NCBI GenBank assembly: GCA_964432975.1
Contig: CAYSPS010000025.1
Coordinates: 1 to 11,830 of the forward strand
From: CAYSPS01 sp964432975
GTDB lineage: Bacteria; Babelota; Babeliae; Babelales; UBA12409
Length of the DNA stretch: 11,830 bases
Reading direction: 5' to 3'
Part shown: in pieces, positions 1 through 6,737 of the stretch
Numbering within the stretch: position 1 is the stretch's first letter
Layout: each line of letters begins with the position of its first letter
The notes under the pieces: generated by a model
What the model saw: the letters and a program-made list of their open reading frames with translations, nothing else
Database searches by the model: none
What the model was told of the DNA's origin: nothing
Translations under genes and position numbers: made by a program

Positions 1-837
1 CGCCTGTGTACACGCAGAAGGCTGCACATCAACCGTCGCTTCCAATTGCGCTTCGGCAGCACATATGCGAGCATGTATTACCCCACCTTTAACCTGCGCA
101 GCAACAGTACAACGAACCGGACTCGCATTATGGGTGCAAGACATAACTGCATCAACACATGCTGCATGCACGCCGGCGCGCATAAGATTGCTGTGTAATG
201 TTCCGTGTACACCATAAATCCTATGTACACCAGTATAGGTAAGAGAACCGTCTTGAATATACATCGAGCTTTTCAAGTAATGCCCAACTTTTTTACTCAA
301 GGACGACCAAGAAGCTTGTATACATAAGTCATCGCTCCCAATAAGCGTCATATCCGCATGATCAATCTTTAAAATTTTGGCAGTAAAAGGGATTCCCAAT
401 TTGATACCAAAAAAAAGTTTACGCAAATGATCAACCAATGGAAATGATTCCCCTTCAAGACGCGCTCGCACATGTACACGATCAAGGCTAATCACAGCTT
501 CAAGCCGTTGTAAAAATAAAAGTGAAAGCCATGAAAGACGCATATTCAATGCACCGCATGTCCACTGCCATGATTGACCATTTTTTTCTGGCACATCAGA
601 CAATGAACGTACACAAACATCATGACATGTTACTGAAAGCAAAAATGGATTAATATACACACGAGATGCAATAAAATCACATCCGGCACTTCGCATAAGT
701 TGCCGCGTTTTGTGCGCCAAAAACGTGGACACTTGCGTGTCGCGTTGAATAACAAACCATAGCGCGCCCAAACTCGCAAGCATGCTCACAACGAGAGTAA
801 ATCGCAAAACGTTCTTCTTTAAGTACACAAATGCCAT
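1..837 (-). CDS. AsmA/DUF748-like envelope protein, N-terminal part (runs off left edge)
   Basis: An open frame of 279 codons without a stop runs from an ATG at 837 to the window edge, so the C-terminus is missing. The protein starts with a short basic stretch and one hydrophobic helix (about residues 9-30), then a periplasmic-looking region. Around residues 55-75 the text 'INPFLLSVTCHDVCV', followed by a Trp/Leu-rich 'LNMRLSWLSLLF' segment and 'LDRVHVRARLEGESFPL', matches the pattern at the start of AsmA/DUF748/TamB-type proteins: membrane anchor, then repeated beta-strands built around 'NP...L...DV.V'. Such proteins are thought to bridge inner and outer membranes and move lipids. The ATG lies 19 nt inside the end of the upstream pseudopilin and has no clear Shine-Dalgarno, suggesting translational coupling. 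It is unusually rich in Cys for the family. That this is a real gene is near certain; the family is inferred from pattern, not from alignment. Confidence 0.62.
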   Translation of the reverse strand, partial: MAFVYLKKNVLRFTLVVSMLASLGALWFVIQRDTQVSTFLAHKTRQLMRSAGCDFIASRVYINPFLLSVTCHDVCVRSLSDVPEKNGQSWQWTCGALNMRLSWLSLLFLQRLEAVISLDRVHVRARLEGESFPLVDHLRKLFFGIKLGIPFTAKILKIDHADMTLIGSDDLCIQASWSSLSKKVGHYLKSSMYIQDGSLTYTGVHRIYGVHGTLHSNLMRAGVHAACVDAVMSCTHNASPVRCTVAAQVKGGVIHARICAAEAQLEATVDVQPSACTQA

Positions 838-1350
838 TGTTGCTGATCATATTTATACAAACGCACGTAGCTCACCCCAGAAACAGCTACCGTTACAGCA
901 TAAAGAATTTGTTTATCTTTGTCGACCAAATAGGCTGATCCTGACTGTATAACACCCGTTGGATGAAAAATAATTTTATGCTGCACAAACGTGATAGCAT
1001 GCGAAAGTGATTCATGCGGCTCAGCTGGTGGGCCCGCTACTCCAGGAATAACGCCAAAATGTACATTTTGCACAAGCTTGTGTACTTCACCCGTACTGGT
1101 CACATACTGATCTTTTTCTTCCTCAAATACGACTGACTGCTCCTGACCAAGTGCTCCAGCAGGTCGCCCGGAGCATGTGCGCCTGACTTGCAACGGCACG
1201 ATAACGCGCAAGCCGCGCGCCATCAATCGCCAACATACATAAAAACGCCACTAACGCACAGGTAACAAGCAACTCAATCAAAACATATGCAGCCCGACTC
1301 TGCGTTGATAAGTTAAACAGTTTGGCCGGCCGCAACAGAAAGTACTTCAT
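819..1350 (-). pseudogene. gspH: GspH/FimT-like type II secretion pseudopilin, split by a frameshift
   Basis: Two overlapping frames together make one pseudopilin. The first (ATG 1350, stop at 1123) encodes a leader of about 21 residues and the pilin signature 'AAYVLIELLVTCALVAFL', with the conserved Glu at mature position 5; the residue before the cleavage site is Ala instead of the usual Gly. After 'ASQAHMLRA' this frame turns into unlikely sequence and stops. The second frame resumes with 'ALGQEQSVVFEEEKDQY' and ends at 819 in a GspH-like C-terminal fold ('FHPTGVIQSGSAYLVD', then 'YAVTVAVSGVSYVRLY'). Joining them needs a +1 shift (one extra base) somewhere about 1150-1180. Minor pseudopilins of this type cap the type II secretion pseudopilus. 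The start overlaps the end of gspE by 38 nt. A sequencing error, a real inactivation or programmed frameshifting are all possible; I see no classical slippery site. Confidence 0.75.
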
Positions 1351-3010
1351 CAATTGTCGTCAAACCCTCAGCAATTTTTTTGATACCATCTCGTAATAAT
1401 GACGTCATTCCTTCTTTTATAGCTTCCTGCTGCAACGTACCTGCATCAGCTTCTTGCAATGTTAAATGGGCGATTTCAGGAGACATTTGCATAACTTCAA
1501 AAATAGCCAACCGACCATGATAGCCGGTTTCATTGCATTCTGAGCATCCCACCGCTTTATAAAACTTCATACCTTTGGCACTTGCAGCAGTTAAACCAAG
1601 CGATTTGAGCATATCGATTGTTGGTTCATACAGCTGTTTACAATGTGGACATAATTTGCGCACCAACCGCTGTGCCATGATGCACGTTACTGACGATGCA
1701 ATCAAAAATGGTTCAACGCCCATATCAAGCAAACGAGTAATACTTGCCGGCGCACTATTAGTGTGCAATGTCGTCAATACTAAGTGGCCGGTTAAAGATG
1801 CCTGAATAGCAATTTGCGCTGTTTCTTGATCACGCGTTTCACCGATCATGATAATATCGGGATCTTGACGCACAATAGAACGCAGCGCCGTTGCAAAAGT
1901 TATGCCAGCCTTCTCATTTACTTGTACTTGTGTGATACCATTCATTTGGTATTCAACAGGATCTTCAACGGTCACGATGCTCACATCTGACCTATTTAAA
2001 CGATTCAAAATAGAATAGAGTGTTGTTGTTTTACCAGACCCGGTTGGACCAGTAACCATAATAATACCATTCGGCAAACTAATGCTGTGCATGACTATGT
2101 CATAATCTCGCTTGCTTAAATCAAGCGATTCAACCGGCACAAAACCACGGCTTTTATCGAGTAAACGCATGACAATTTTTTCGCCAAAAATGGTCGGCAG
2201 CACCGAGACACGTAAATCAATGGTTTTATCAGCAACTTTTATCTGAATACGACCGTCCTGCGGTTTACGTTTTTCAGCAATATTTAAATTCGACATAATC
2301 TTAATACGTGACACAAGTGCCGATTGAACTCGCTTGGGTGGATTAAACATAACATGCAAAACACCATCAATGCGGTATCGCACATTTACTTCTTTTTCAA
2401 GCGGTTCTATATGAATATCTGACGCGTCCATCTTAACCGCTTGAAACAAAATATGATTTACCATTTTGATGATCGGGGCTTCTTGTGCCATGCCCAAAAT
2501 ATCACGCTCATCAATTTCACCAAATTCAATCGACTCCTCTTCAAGCTCCTGCTTGCCAAGCTCTTCAATCATTTGCTTGGTTCCTTCAAGGGGATAGTAA
2601 CGATTGATGGCATCATTGATAGAACGTGCAGTTGCAATTGCTAATGGTGCGCTTTCTGCAAGTAAAATACGCAACTCATCAATGGGTTGATAATTTGTTG
2701 GATCCACAACACAAATATGTAATTTTTCACTCAGTTTAAGAGGAATAATTTGATTTTCACGCAAAAATCTAAATGGAATCTTGCCTAAAATTTCTGGTGA
2801 AACCATCGCCTCTTCAATTTTTTCAACATATGGGACATGAAATGCTTGCGCAAAAATTTGTGCGAGTTTGTTATCAGCAATAATTTTTTCTTTAACCAAA
2901 TATTCAACAATTGACTGCTGAGCTTCCTGCGCCTTGTGTGCAATTTCTGTAAGCTCAGCAGGTTTAAGCATTTTCATCGCAACCAGTTGATCGCCAACCG
3001 ATTTAATCAT
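1313..3010 (-). CDS. gspE: Type II secretion / type IV pilus assembly ATPase GspE/PilB
   Basis: A 565-residue hexameric ATPase that powers pseudopilus or pilus assembly at the inner membrane. The N-terminal third (about 1-140) is the MshEN-type domain that docks to the assembly platform. The catalytic core has Walker A GPTGSGKTT (321-329), the Asp box around VTVEDPVEYQ (347-356), Walker B DIIMIGETRD (385-394) and the His box TGHLVLTTLHTN (407-418). A tetracysteine zinc site typical of GspE/PilB, and absent from PilT, is formed by C454, C457, C489 and C492. Length and domain order are complete. The ATG at 3010 follows an AGGTG Shine-Dalgarno with good spacing. It heads a minus-strand operon with the pseudopilin. 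GspE and PilB cannot be separated from this gene alone; the neighbouring GspH-like pseudopilin favours a type II secretion role. Confidence 0.95.
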   Translation of the reverse strand: MIKSVGDQLVAMKMLKPAELTEIAHKAQEAQQSIVEYLVKEKIIADNKLAQIFAQAFHVPYVEKIEEAMVSPEILGKIPFRFLRENQIIPLKLSEKLHICVVDPTNYQPIDELRILLAESAPLAIATARSINDAINRYYPLEGTKQMIEELGKQELEEESIEFGEIDERDILGMAQEAPIIKMVNHILFQAVKMDASDIHIEPLEKEVNVRYRIDGVLHVMFNPPKRVQSALVSRIKIMSNLNIAEKRKPQDGRIQIKVADKTIDLRVSVLPTIFGEKIVMRLLDKSRGFVPVESLDLSKRDYDIVMHSISLPNGIIMVTGPTGSGKTTTLYSILNRLNRSDVSIVTVEDPVEYQMNGITQVQVNEKAGITFATALRSIVRQDPDIIMIGETRDQETAQIAIQASLTGHLVLTTLHTNSAPASITRLLDMGVEPFLIASSVTCIMAQRLVRKLCPHCKQLYEPTIDMLKSLGLTAASAKGMKFYKAVGCSECNETGYHGRLAIFEVMQMSPEIAHLTLQEADAGTLQQEAIKEGMTSLLRDGIKKIAEGLTTIDEVLSVAAGQTV

Positions 3011-3085
3011 TTTTCACCTTTGATTTCCCCAAAAATCATGTACAAAAATTCATTTGCCCTAAACCATAACTTGATACTACGTTTG

Positions 3086-3115
3086 AGCATAGCACAAGAG
3101 AAAAAAGGCGAACAA
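3086..3115 (-). promoter_or_regulatory. Candidate sigma70-type promoter for the gspE operon
   Basis: On the minus strand, TTGTTC (3110-3115) and TATGCT (3086-3091) are separated by 18 nt, and the -10 is preceded by TGC, an extended -10 element. This leaves a leader of about 70 nt before the gspE ATG. The same TGTGCTA context recurs at the candidate lemA promoter, which raises confidence slightly. Judged from consensus match only. Confidence 0.4.
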
Positions 3116-3141
3116 TAAGCCTCAAATACTCAAATCATAAT

Positions 3142-3169
3142 TTGCACCCCGCATACGCTCTGATACACT
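3142..3169 (+). promoter_or_regulatory. Candidate promoter for the bamD-yraN-cdsA operon
   Basis: TTGCAC (3142-3147) and TACACT (3164-3169) with a 16-nt spacer; TGA directly before the -10 gives an extended -10 element. The bamD ATG is 30 nt downstream and preceded by GGAG (3191-3194). It lies in the 189-nt divergent region shared with gspE. Weak -35, so this is a prediction only. Confidence 0.4.
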
Positions 3170-3199
3170 AATCTCGTATCCCAAAACTGTGGAGATCGT

Positions 3200-4030
3200 A
3201 TGCCGCGCATAAACATACTCTTTATGAGCAACTTGTTTGTGCTTATTGCGCTGTTATGCGCATGCACCAAGCAACAGCCTGAAGAGAAAAAAAGTTATTT
3301 TAAACGTAACGAATTTCACCAGGGTTCTTTTTTCAGACTCGCCCATCACATGCCGTATCAAGAACTCAAAATTGAGCAAGAACGTTATGAGAAAGCCGGG
3401 CAACTTGATTTAGCAATCAAGTTTCTCTCACATATGGTCAAAAAATGCGAAAACCCAAATGAACTCCAAGGATTGCGTTTGCATATGGCTGATTTGTTGT
3501 TTAAAATTCAGCACTTTGCTGACGCGGCCCAAGAATATCAAGCATATGTACAAATGTATCCAGGCAGTGAACAAGCGGCATACGCTGACTTCAAGGCAAT
3601 TCAAGCACTTAATGAACAAACACTTTCTGCCGATCGTGACCAAGAAAAAACACAACAGGTTGTTGATAGCGCAAAAGATTTTGGTCGTAAAGCACAACAC
3701 ATAAAACACTATCAAAAATTTATTAAAGATGTCGAAAAAATGGCGCACAATGCGCTTTATCGATTATATGAATCCGAAATGCTCAGATTTTATTTTTATC
3801 TCAACCGTATGCAATTAAAATCAGCAAGCGCACGTTTGGATTGGATTAAAGAAAAATTTGCAAAATATCTTGATGAACTTGCGCCAGAAATTCTTGAGCT
3901 CGAATGCGATCTAGCCGCAGCACAGGGAGATCCTAAAAAAGTTAAAGAAATGTGCACGGCACTCGAAACAAAACATCCAAAATACGTTAAACAACCACAA
4001 CGCAAATGGCGTTACGCTCTGCCGTTTTAA
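3200..4030 (+). CDS. bamD: Outer membrane protein assembly lipoprotein BamD
   Basis: A 276-residue lipoprotein of the BAM complex, which inserts beta-barrel proteins into the outer membrane. Residues 1-21 are a lipoprotein signal ending in a lipobox-like LCAC, with C22 as the lipid-modified residue. The rest is helical and TPR-like: 'RYEKAGQLDLAIKFL' (62-76), 'FADAAQEYQAYVQMYP' (106-121) and the BamD hallmark 'DRDQEKTQQVVDSAKDF' (145-161), then a C-terminal repeat 'FYFYLNRMQLKSASARLDWI' (197-216) equivalent to the family's 'Y..R..Y.AA..R'. Length is normal for the family (about 240-290). GGAG five bases before the ATG supports the start. It is the first gene of a plus-strand operon and overlaps yraN by 25 nt. 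Its presence is good evidence that the organism has an outer membrane. Confidence 0.88.
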   Translation: MPRINILFMSNLFVLIALLCACTKQQPEEKKSYFKRNEFHQGSFFRLAHHMPYQELKIEQERYEKAGQLDLAIKFLSHMVKKCENPNELQGLRLHMADLLFKIQHFADAAQEYQAYVQMYPGSEQAAYADFKAIQALNEQTLSADRDQEKTQQVVDSAKDFGRKAQHIKHYQKFIKDVEKMAHNALYRLYESEMLRFYFYLNRMQLKSASARLDWIKEKFAKYLDELAPEILELECDLAAAQGDPKKVKEMCTALETKHPKYVKQPQRKWRYALPF

Positions 4031-4395
4031 CACATCATGCCGATATTGGTGTTTCAGGTGAGCACGCGGTGGTAACCTGGTTAACCGAACACGGCTATGC
4101 GGTTTTGGCACGCAATTTTCGTTCACCATTTGGTGAGATTGATATTGTTGCGCAAAAAAATGAGGTTATTTCTTTTGTTGAAGTCAAAAAAAGACTCAGT
4201 AACTATTTCAATTTATCAAGTGTTATAACACCAAAAAAACAAAGGAAACTTGCAAAAACTGCAAACTCATATCGCGTGCGCAACCCAAATGATGCGGTTG
4301 CCTATCGCTTTGATGTAGCCCTCGTAGAAACAGAACATAATCGAACAATAATAACCTATATTGAACATGCCTTTACCCCTGAAGAAATTTTTTAA
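4006..4395 (+). CDS. yraN: UPF0102/YraN family endonuclease-like protein
   Basis: A 129-residue protein of the UPF0102 family, which has a restriction-endonuclease-like fold and no firmly assigned role; links to DNA processing are proposed. The conserved features are all visible: 'GVSGEHAVVTWLTEHGY' near the N-terminus (15-31), 'NFRSPFGEIDIVAQ' (37-50) containing the G-E-x-D acidic motif (E44, D46), and 'FVEVKKR' (57-63) with the E-x-K motif (E59, K61). The family is usually about 115-130 residues, so it is complete. Its start lies 25 nt inside bamD with no good Shine-Dalgarno, so translation is probably coupled. The neighbour downstream is cdsA, overlapping by 29 nt. Family assignment is secure; biochemical activity is not known from sequence. 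Confidence 0.9.
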   Translation: MALRSAVLTHHADIGVSGEHAVVTWLTEHGYAVLARNFRSPFGEIDIVAQKNEVISFVEVKKRLSNYFNLSSVITPKKQRKLAKTANSYRVRNPNDAVAYRFDVALVETEHNRTIITYIEHAFTPEEIF

Positions 4396-5047
4396 ATGTG
4401 TGTTACCAAATGTAGCGCAAAGAACCATCACGGGAATTATTTTTGCTGCAATTTTTTGGGCCGTATATCTTATGCCAAACCACTGGTACTTCACTGCGCT
4501 GCTCGCGGGAATCTTCATGATTGTCATCGTTGATGAATGGAAACATTTTTATTCACCCAAAAGCCGCACATTTTGGCTCATGCTGCCGTTGTACCCGGGA
4601 TTGCCTTTTACGCTCCTAATTGCATTGAGCATAATTCCAGCATATAGACCATTACTTTTGGTGCTTTTTGTTCTTGCATTTGCTAATGACACCGGCGCGT
4701 ACATCATTGGCAATATTATGGGTCGTCATTTTATTTTGCCCCAAATCAGCCCCAAAAAAACATGGGAAGGATTTGTTGGCGGTTACGTAAGCGCACTGAC
4801 GGCATTTTTGATCATCAATAGCCAATATCACTGGCGCCACACACTCGTGTTTAGTGCACTTTTCACGCTTGCCATGAGTAGTTTGTTTCTCCTCGGTGAT
4901 TTATTTGAATCACGATTAAAAAGAAAAGCGGGCATCAAAGATTCAGGATCTTTATTGCCCGGTCACGGCGGTTTTTTAGATCGCTTTGATGGTGTTTTGT
5001 TTGCAACACTGCTGTGCTATATATTACGTGCATATTTATTTAAATAA
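4367..5047 (+). CDS. cdsA: Phosphatidate cytidylyltransferase (CDP-diglyceride synthase)
   Basis: A membrane enzyme that converts phosphatidic acid and CTP to CDP-diacylglycerol, the branch-point precursor of bacterial phospholipids. From the ATG at 4367 it is 226 residues with several hydrophobic helices. The family signature is intact at residues 182-208: 'SRLKRKAGIKDSG' followed by 'LLPGHGGFLDRFD'. Upstream lie 'FANDTGAYIIGNIMGR' (105-120) and 'SPKKTWEGFVGGY' (128-140), both diagnostic. It is shorter than the E. coli enzyme because it has fewer N-terminal helices, which is common in this family. An in-frame TTG at 4361 and a GTG at about 4399 are alternative starts; the ATG lies 29 nt inside yraN and has a weak ribosome site. 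The stop (5045-5047) abuts the convergent gene at 5048 with no space for a terminator. Confidence 0.94.
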   Translation: MPLPLKKFFKCVLPNVAQRTITGIIFAAIFWAVYLMPNHWYFTALLAGIFMIVIVDEWKHFYSPKSRTFWLMLPLYPGLPFTLLIALSIIPAYRPLLLVLFVLAFANDTGAYIIGNIMGRHFILPQISPKKTWEGFVGGYVSALTAFLIINSQYHWRHTLVFSALFTLAMSSLFLLGDLFESRLKRKAGIKDSGSLLPGHGGFLDRFDGVLFATLLCYILRAYLFK

Positions 5048-5353
5048 CTATTGCCCAAACAATCCCTTTAAATCGTCATTTGTTAATGCATGATGAGGGC
5101 TTGAAGCTAAATCACTGCAACAATACCATTTTTTATTTTCTGGCGGATTAGGCTCTGCCAATTTGTTATCGTATGCATTTTTTGAGCAACAGTATGCCCT
5201 ACCATCCCTTTTTTGATCTGCAGAAGCTCGACATGCAATCTGTCCAGAATCATTCATATGGCATGAAGTATTTTTGATACAAACACACTTTTCTGCATGT
5301 ATCCAAGTCACTATGCAGCACAAAAACGCACAGGTGATTAATAATTGCTTCAT
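5048..5353 (-). CDS. Small secreted cysteine-rich protein, function unknown
   Basis: I do not recognise this protein. Starting at the ATG at 5353 it is 101 residues, with a Sec signal peptide (MKQLLITCAFLCCIVTWIHA, likely cleaved after A20) and a mature part of about 81 residues containing eight cysteines at 23, 25, 31, 41, 55, 56, 78 and 79. Two of these are adjacent pairs in similar contexts, 'AYCCS' and 'WYCCS', suggesting a disulfide-stabilised fold made of two related halves. The region between is hydrophilic with a Pro/Asn-rich linker. The longer in-frame start at 5455 is rejected because it would run through the insertion-sequence end; the chosen ATG has a G-rich Shine-Dalgarno (GGGGGTG) and a promoter just upstream. 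It converges on cdsA with no gap. An exported structural or host-directed role is possible but pure inference. Confidence 0.72.
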   Translation of the reverse strand: MKQLLITCAFLCCIVTWIHAEKCVCIKNTSCHMNDSGQIACRASADQKRDGRAYCCSKNAYDNKLAEPNPPENKKWYCCSDLASSPHHALTNDDLKGLFGQ

Positions 5354-5378
5354 AACACCCCCGCCATTTATTGCTATT

Positions 5379-5408
5379 AGTATACAAAAAATGCTCTTAA
5401 TAACACAA
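5379..5408 (-). promoter_or_regulatory. Candidate promoter for the cysteine-rich protein gene
   Basis: On the minus strand, TTGTGT (5403-5408) and TATACT (5379-5384, five of six consensus bases) are 18 nt apart, about 25 nt upstream of the ATG at 5353. It sits between the gene and the insertion-sequence end, so the insertion appears to have left it intact. Confidence 0.45.
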
Positions 5409-5429
5409 GAGATCTTTGATAGTGACCGA

Positions 5430-5449
5430 CCACGGCTTAAAAGCCGTGG
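5430..5449. repeat. Right-end hairpin of the IS200-type element
   Basis: Perfect inverted repeat CCACGGCTT / AAGCCGTGG (5430-5438 with 5441-5449) around a 2-nt centre, 24 nt beyond the transposase stop. It is the expected site for recognition of the right end as single-stranded DNA by TnpA. Confidence 0.75.
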
Positions 5450-5473
5450 CTTCATCGACGTAAAACTACGAAG

Positions 5474-5869
5474 CTATTGGCCTCGAATATAGGCTTTGAC
5501 TTTATCCAAATTGACTTGGCCAACTGTTTCTACAAAAAATCCATCGCCCCAGAAGCTATCACCCCAGTAAAATTCTTTAAGATTGGGAAATTCTTCTCGA
5601 ATGATTCGATTACTTTTCCCCTTAATTAGATGTACTGCCCGACTAACACTTATGCTCGGTCGCAACTGGATAAGCAAGTGCACATGATCAACTTGTATCT
5701 TCAGCTCATCTATACGCCAATCGTTTATCGCTGCACACTCCTCGATCAATTCCCTGATCCTACATGCAAGAGCTCCTTCTAACACCCTCTTTCTATACTT
5801 TGGTAACCAAACTATGTGATACATGACTCTATGTTTTGTATGCGCCCCTACCCAGTACATACTCAACAT
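5474..5869 (-). CDS. tnpA: IS200-family HUH transposase
   Basis: A single-strand DNA transposase of about 131 residues. The N-terminal 'HRVMYHIVWLPKYRKRVL' (13-30) is the family's opening beta-strand. The HUH metal site is 'QVDHVHLLIQL' (59-69; H62 and H64). 'LIKGKSNRIIREEFP' (81-95), 'FWGDGFFVETVG' (106-117) and the nucleophile helix with Y127 in 'VKAYIRGQ' complete the fold, so the enzyme looks intact. The 'DHVHLL' motif fits IS200 rather than the 'NHVHLL' of REP-associated transposases. I chose the ATG at 5869; an upstream in-frame TTG at 5896 gives nine more residues that do not look like family sequence, and an ATG at 5860 is also possible. No strong Shine-Dalgarno precedes the ATG, consistent with the low expression usual for this family. 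Confidence 0.9.
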   Translation of the reverse strand: MLSMYWVGAHTKHRVMYHIVWLPKYRKRVLEGALACRIRELIEECAAINDWRIDELKIQVDHVHLLIQLRPSISVSRAVHLIKGKSNRIIREEFPNLKEFYWGDSFWGDGFFVETVGQVNLDKVKAYIRGQ

Positions 5870-5895
5870 TATGTCAAAGCAAGCCTCGCTTCGCA

Positions 5896-5908
5896 AACCC
5901 TACGGGTT
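5896..5908 (-). promoter_or_regulatory. Small stem-loop upstream of the transposase
   Basis: AACCC-GTA-GGGTT on the minus strand forms a 5-bp stem with a 3-nt loop just upstream of the transposase gene; the G-run (a possible ribosome site for the TTG at 5896) lies in the stem. Elements of this family are known to hide the transposase ribosome site in such a hairpin. Short, so only suggestive. Confidence 0.3.
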
Positions 5909-5926
5909 ACTCAGCTCGCGCATATG

Positions 5927-5973
5927 ATGACCTTTCATCCCCAGGCTTAAAAGCCTTGGGGTATTCAGGTCAT
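5927..5973. repeat. Left-end interrupted palindrome of the IS200-type element
   Basis: The outer arms ATGACCT (5927-5933) and AGGTCAT (5967-5973) are exact complements. After a symmetric 5-nt internal loop, an inner stem CCCCAGGCTT / AAGCCTTGGGG (5939-5961) pairs with one bulged base. The inner part resembles the right-end hairpin. There is no T-run, so a terminator is unlikely. Confidence 0.7.
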
Positions 5974-5986
5974 AAAGAATAAAAGC

Positions 5987-6715
5987 TCATAAAGCATTTT
6001 TTAGTCGCGCGACTTCGGCTGGCAATAAAAAGCGCCAAGCACCAACTGCAAGCCGACGTTTATCAAGACCGGCATAGCGAAATCGATCAAGCTGAATGAC
6101 ATGATAACCCAAATGCGCAAACATACGGCGCACAACACGTTTCTTGCCGCTGTGTAATTCAACAATCACACAATTACCACGTGATCGTGCTTTAATTGCA
6201 ACGCGATCTGGTTTTATAAATCCATCACGCAACAAAATACCGTGACGCAATTGCACCAGATCTTTTTGTTCCATCGGTCGATCAAGCGTTGCAAGATAAG
6301 ATTTGCTTACATTAAACCGAGGATGTGAAAGTCGCTGCGCAAATTCGCCATCATTGGTAAGCAATAAAAGTCCGGTCGTGTTTTGGTCAAGTCGTCCAAC
6401 AGGAAAGACGTGAATATTTTTTGGGAACATCAATACATCAAAAATCGTTTTTCGCTTGCGTTCATCATGCAGTGTAGTCAAACAGCCGGTTGGCTTATTA
6501 AATAGAATATAAACCATTTTTGCCGCCCGCACACGCCGTTCTTGATAGACAACCACGTCATCAGGTGAAACAAAAACTGACGGATCAGTAATTACCTGAT
6601 CATTAACCGTTACCTGACCATCTTTGATTAATTGTGCAACTTTGCGCCGCGCAGCAACACCAGCGGCTGCTAAAAATTTAACGAGTCGAACTTTTTGTAT
6701 TATATCATTCATCAT
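5987..6715 (-). CDS. rluB: rRNA pseudouridine synthase, RsuA/RluB family
   Basis: A 242-residue enzyme that isomerises uridine to pseudouridine in rRNA. An N-terminal S4 RNA-binding domain (about 10-60, 'VRLVKFLAAAGVAARRKVAQLI...GQVTVN') is followed by the catalytic domain. The motif 'GRLDQNTTGLLLLTNDG' (107-123) carries the catalytic D110; 'LFNKPTGCLTT' (71-81) and 'SGKKRVVRRMFAHLGY' (189-204) are also typical. The organisation matches RluB (23S) or RsuA (16S); the 'HSGKKRVVRRM' form and the S4 domain fit RluB slightly better. CGGAG four bases before the ATG supports the start; a second ATG follows directly. The stop is TGA. It is the last gene of the lemA-TPM-rluB run, 22 nt after the TPM gene, and its 3' side meets the insertion sequence. 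Confidence 0.9.
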   Translation of the reverse strand: MMNDIIQKVRLVKFLAAAGVAARRKVAQLIKDGQVTVNDQVITDPSVFVSPDDVVVYQERRVRAAKMVYILFNKPTGCLTTLHDERKRKTIFDVLMFPKNIHVFPVGRLDQNTTGLLLLTNDGEFAQRLSHPRFNVSKSYLATLDRPMEQKDLVQLRHGILLRDGFIKPDRVAIKARSRGNCVIVELHSGKKRVVRRMFAHLGYHVIQLDRFRYAGLDKRRLAVGAWRFLLPAEVARLKNAL

Positions 6716-6737
6716 GAGCTCCGCACCAGCTCAACAC

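Larger units (their letters stand above)
5430..5973 (-). mobile_element. IS200-type insertion sequence with hairpin ends
   Basis: A single transposase gene is flanked by two related palindromes sharing the core GGCTTAAAAGCC-like centre: 5430-5449 on the 3' side and 5939-5961 on the 5' side, the latter nested in a larger interrupted palindrome (5927-5973). Subterminal hairpins, rather than terminal inverted repeats, and a lone HUH tyrosine transposase define the IS200/IS605 family. There is no tnpB, so it is the IS200-like minimal type. Exact cleavage positions cannot be read from one copy; the coordinates given are the outer edges of the hairpins. It lies between the end of rluB and the cysteine-rich gene and does not appear to break either. 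Confidence 0.8.

Noticed and set aside
3428..4129. Minus-strand ORFs opposite bamD and yraN
   Set aside because: They lie antisense to clearly conserved genes, show no domain pattern and have no ribosome sites; they are shadows.
5354..5455. N-terminal extension of the cysteine-rich ORF up to 5455
   Set aside because: It would place the signal peptide internally and read through the insertion-sequence right-end hairpin and the candidate promoter; the ATG at 5353 has a better ribosome site.
5474..5869. REP-associated tyrosine transposase (RAYT) instead of an IS200 transposase
   Set aside because: The DHVH form of the HUH motif and the flanking hairpin ends on both sides fit a mobile IS200 element; no dispersed REP-like repeats are seen in the window.
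5927..5973. Rho-independent terminator for rluB
   Set aside because: The hairpin is strong but no T-run follows on either strand, and it is explained as the left end of the insertion sequence.
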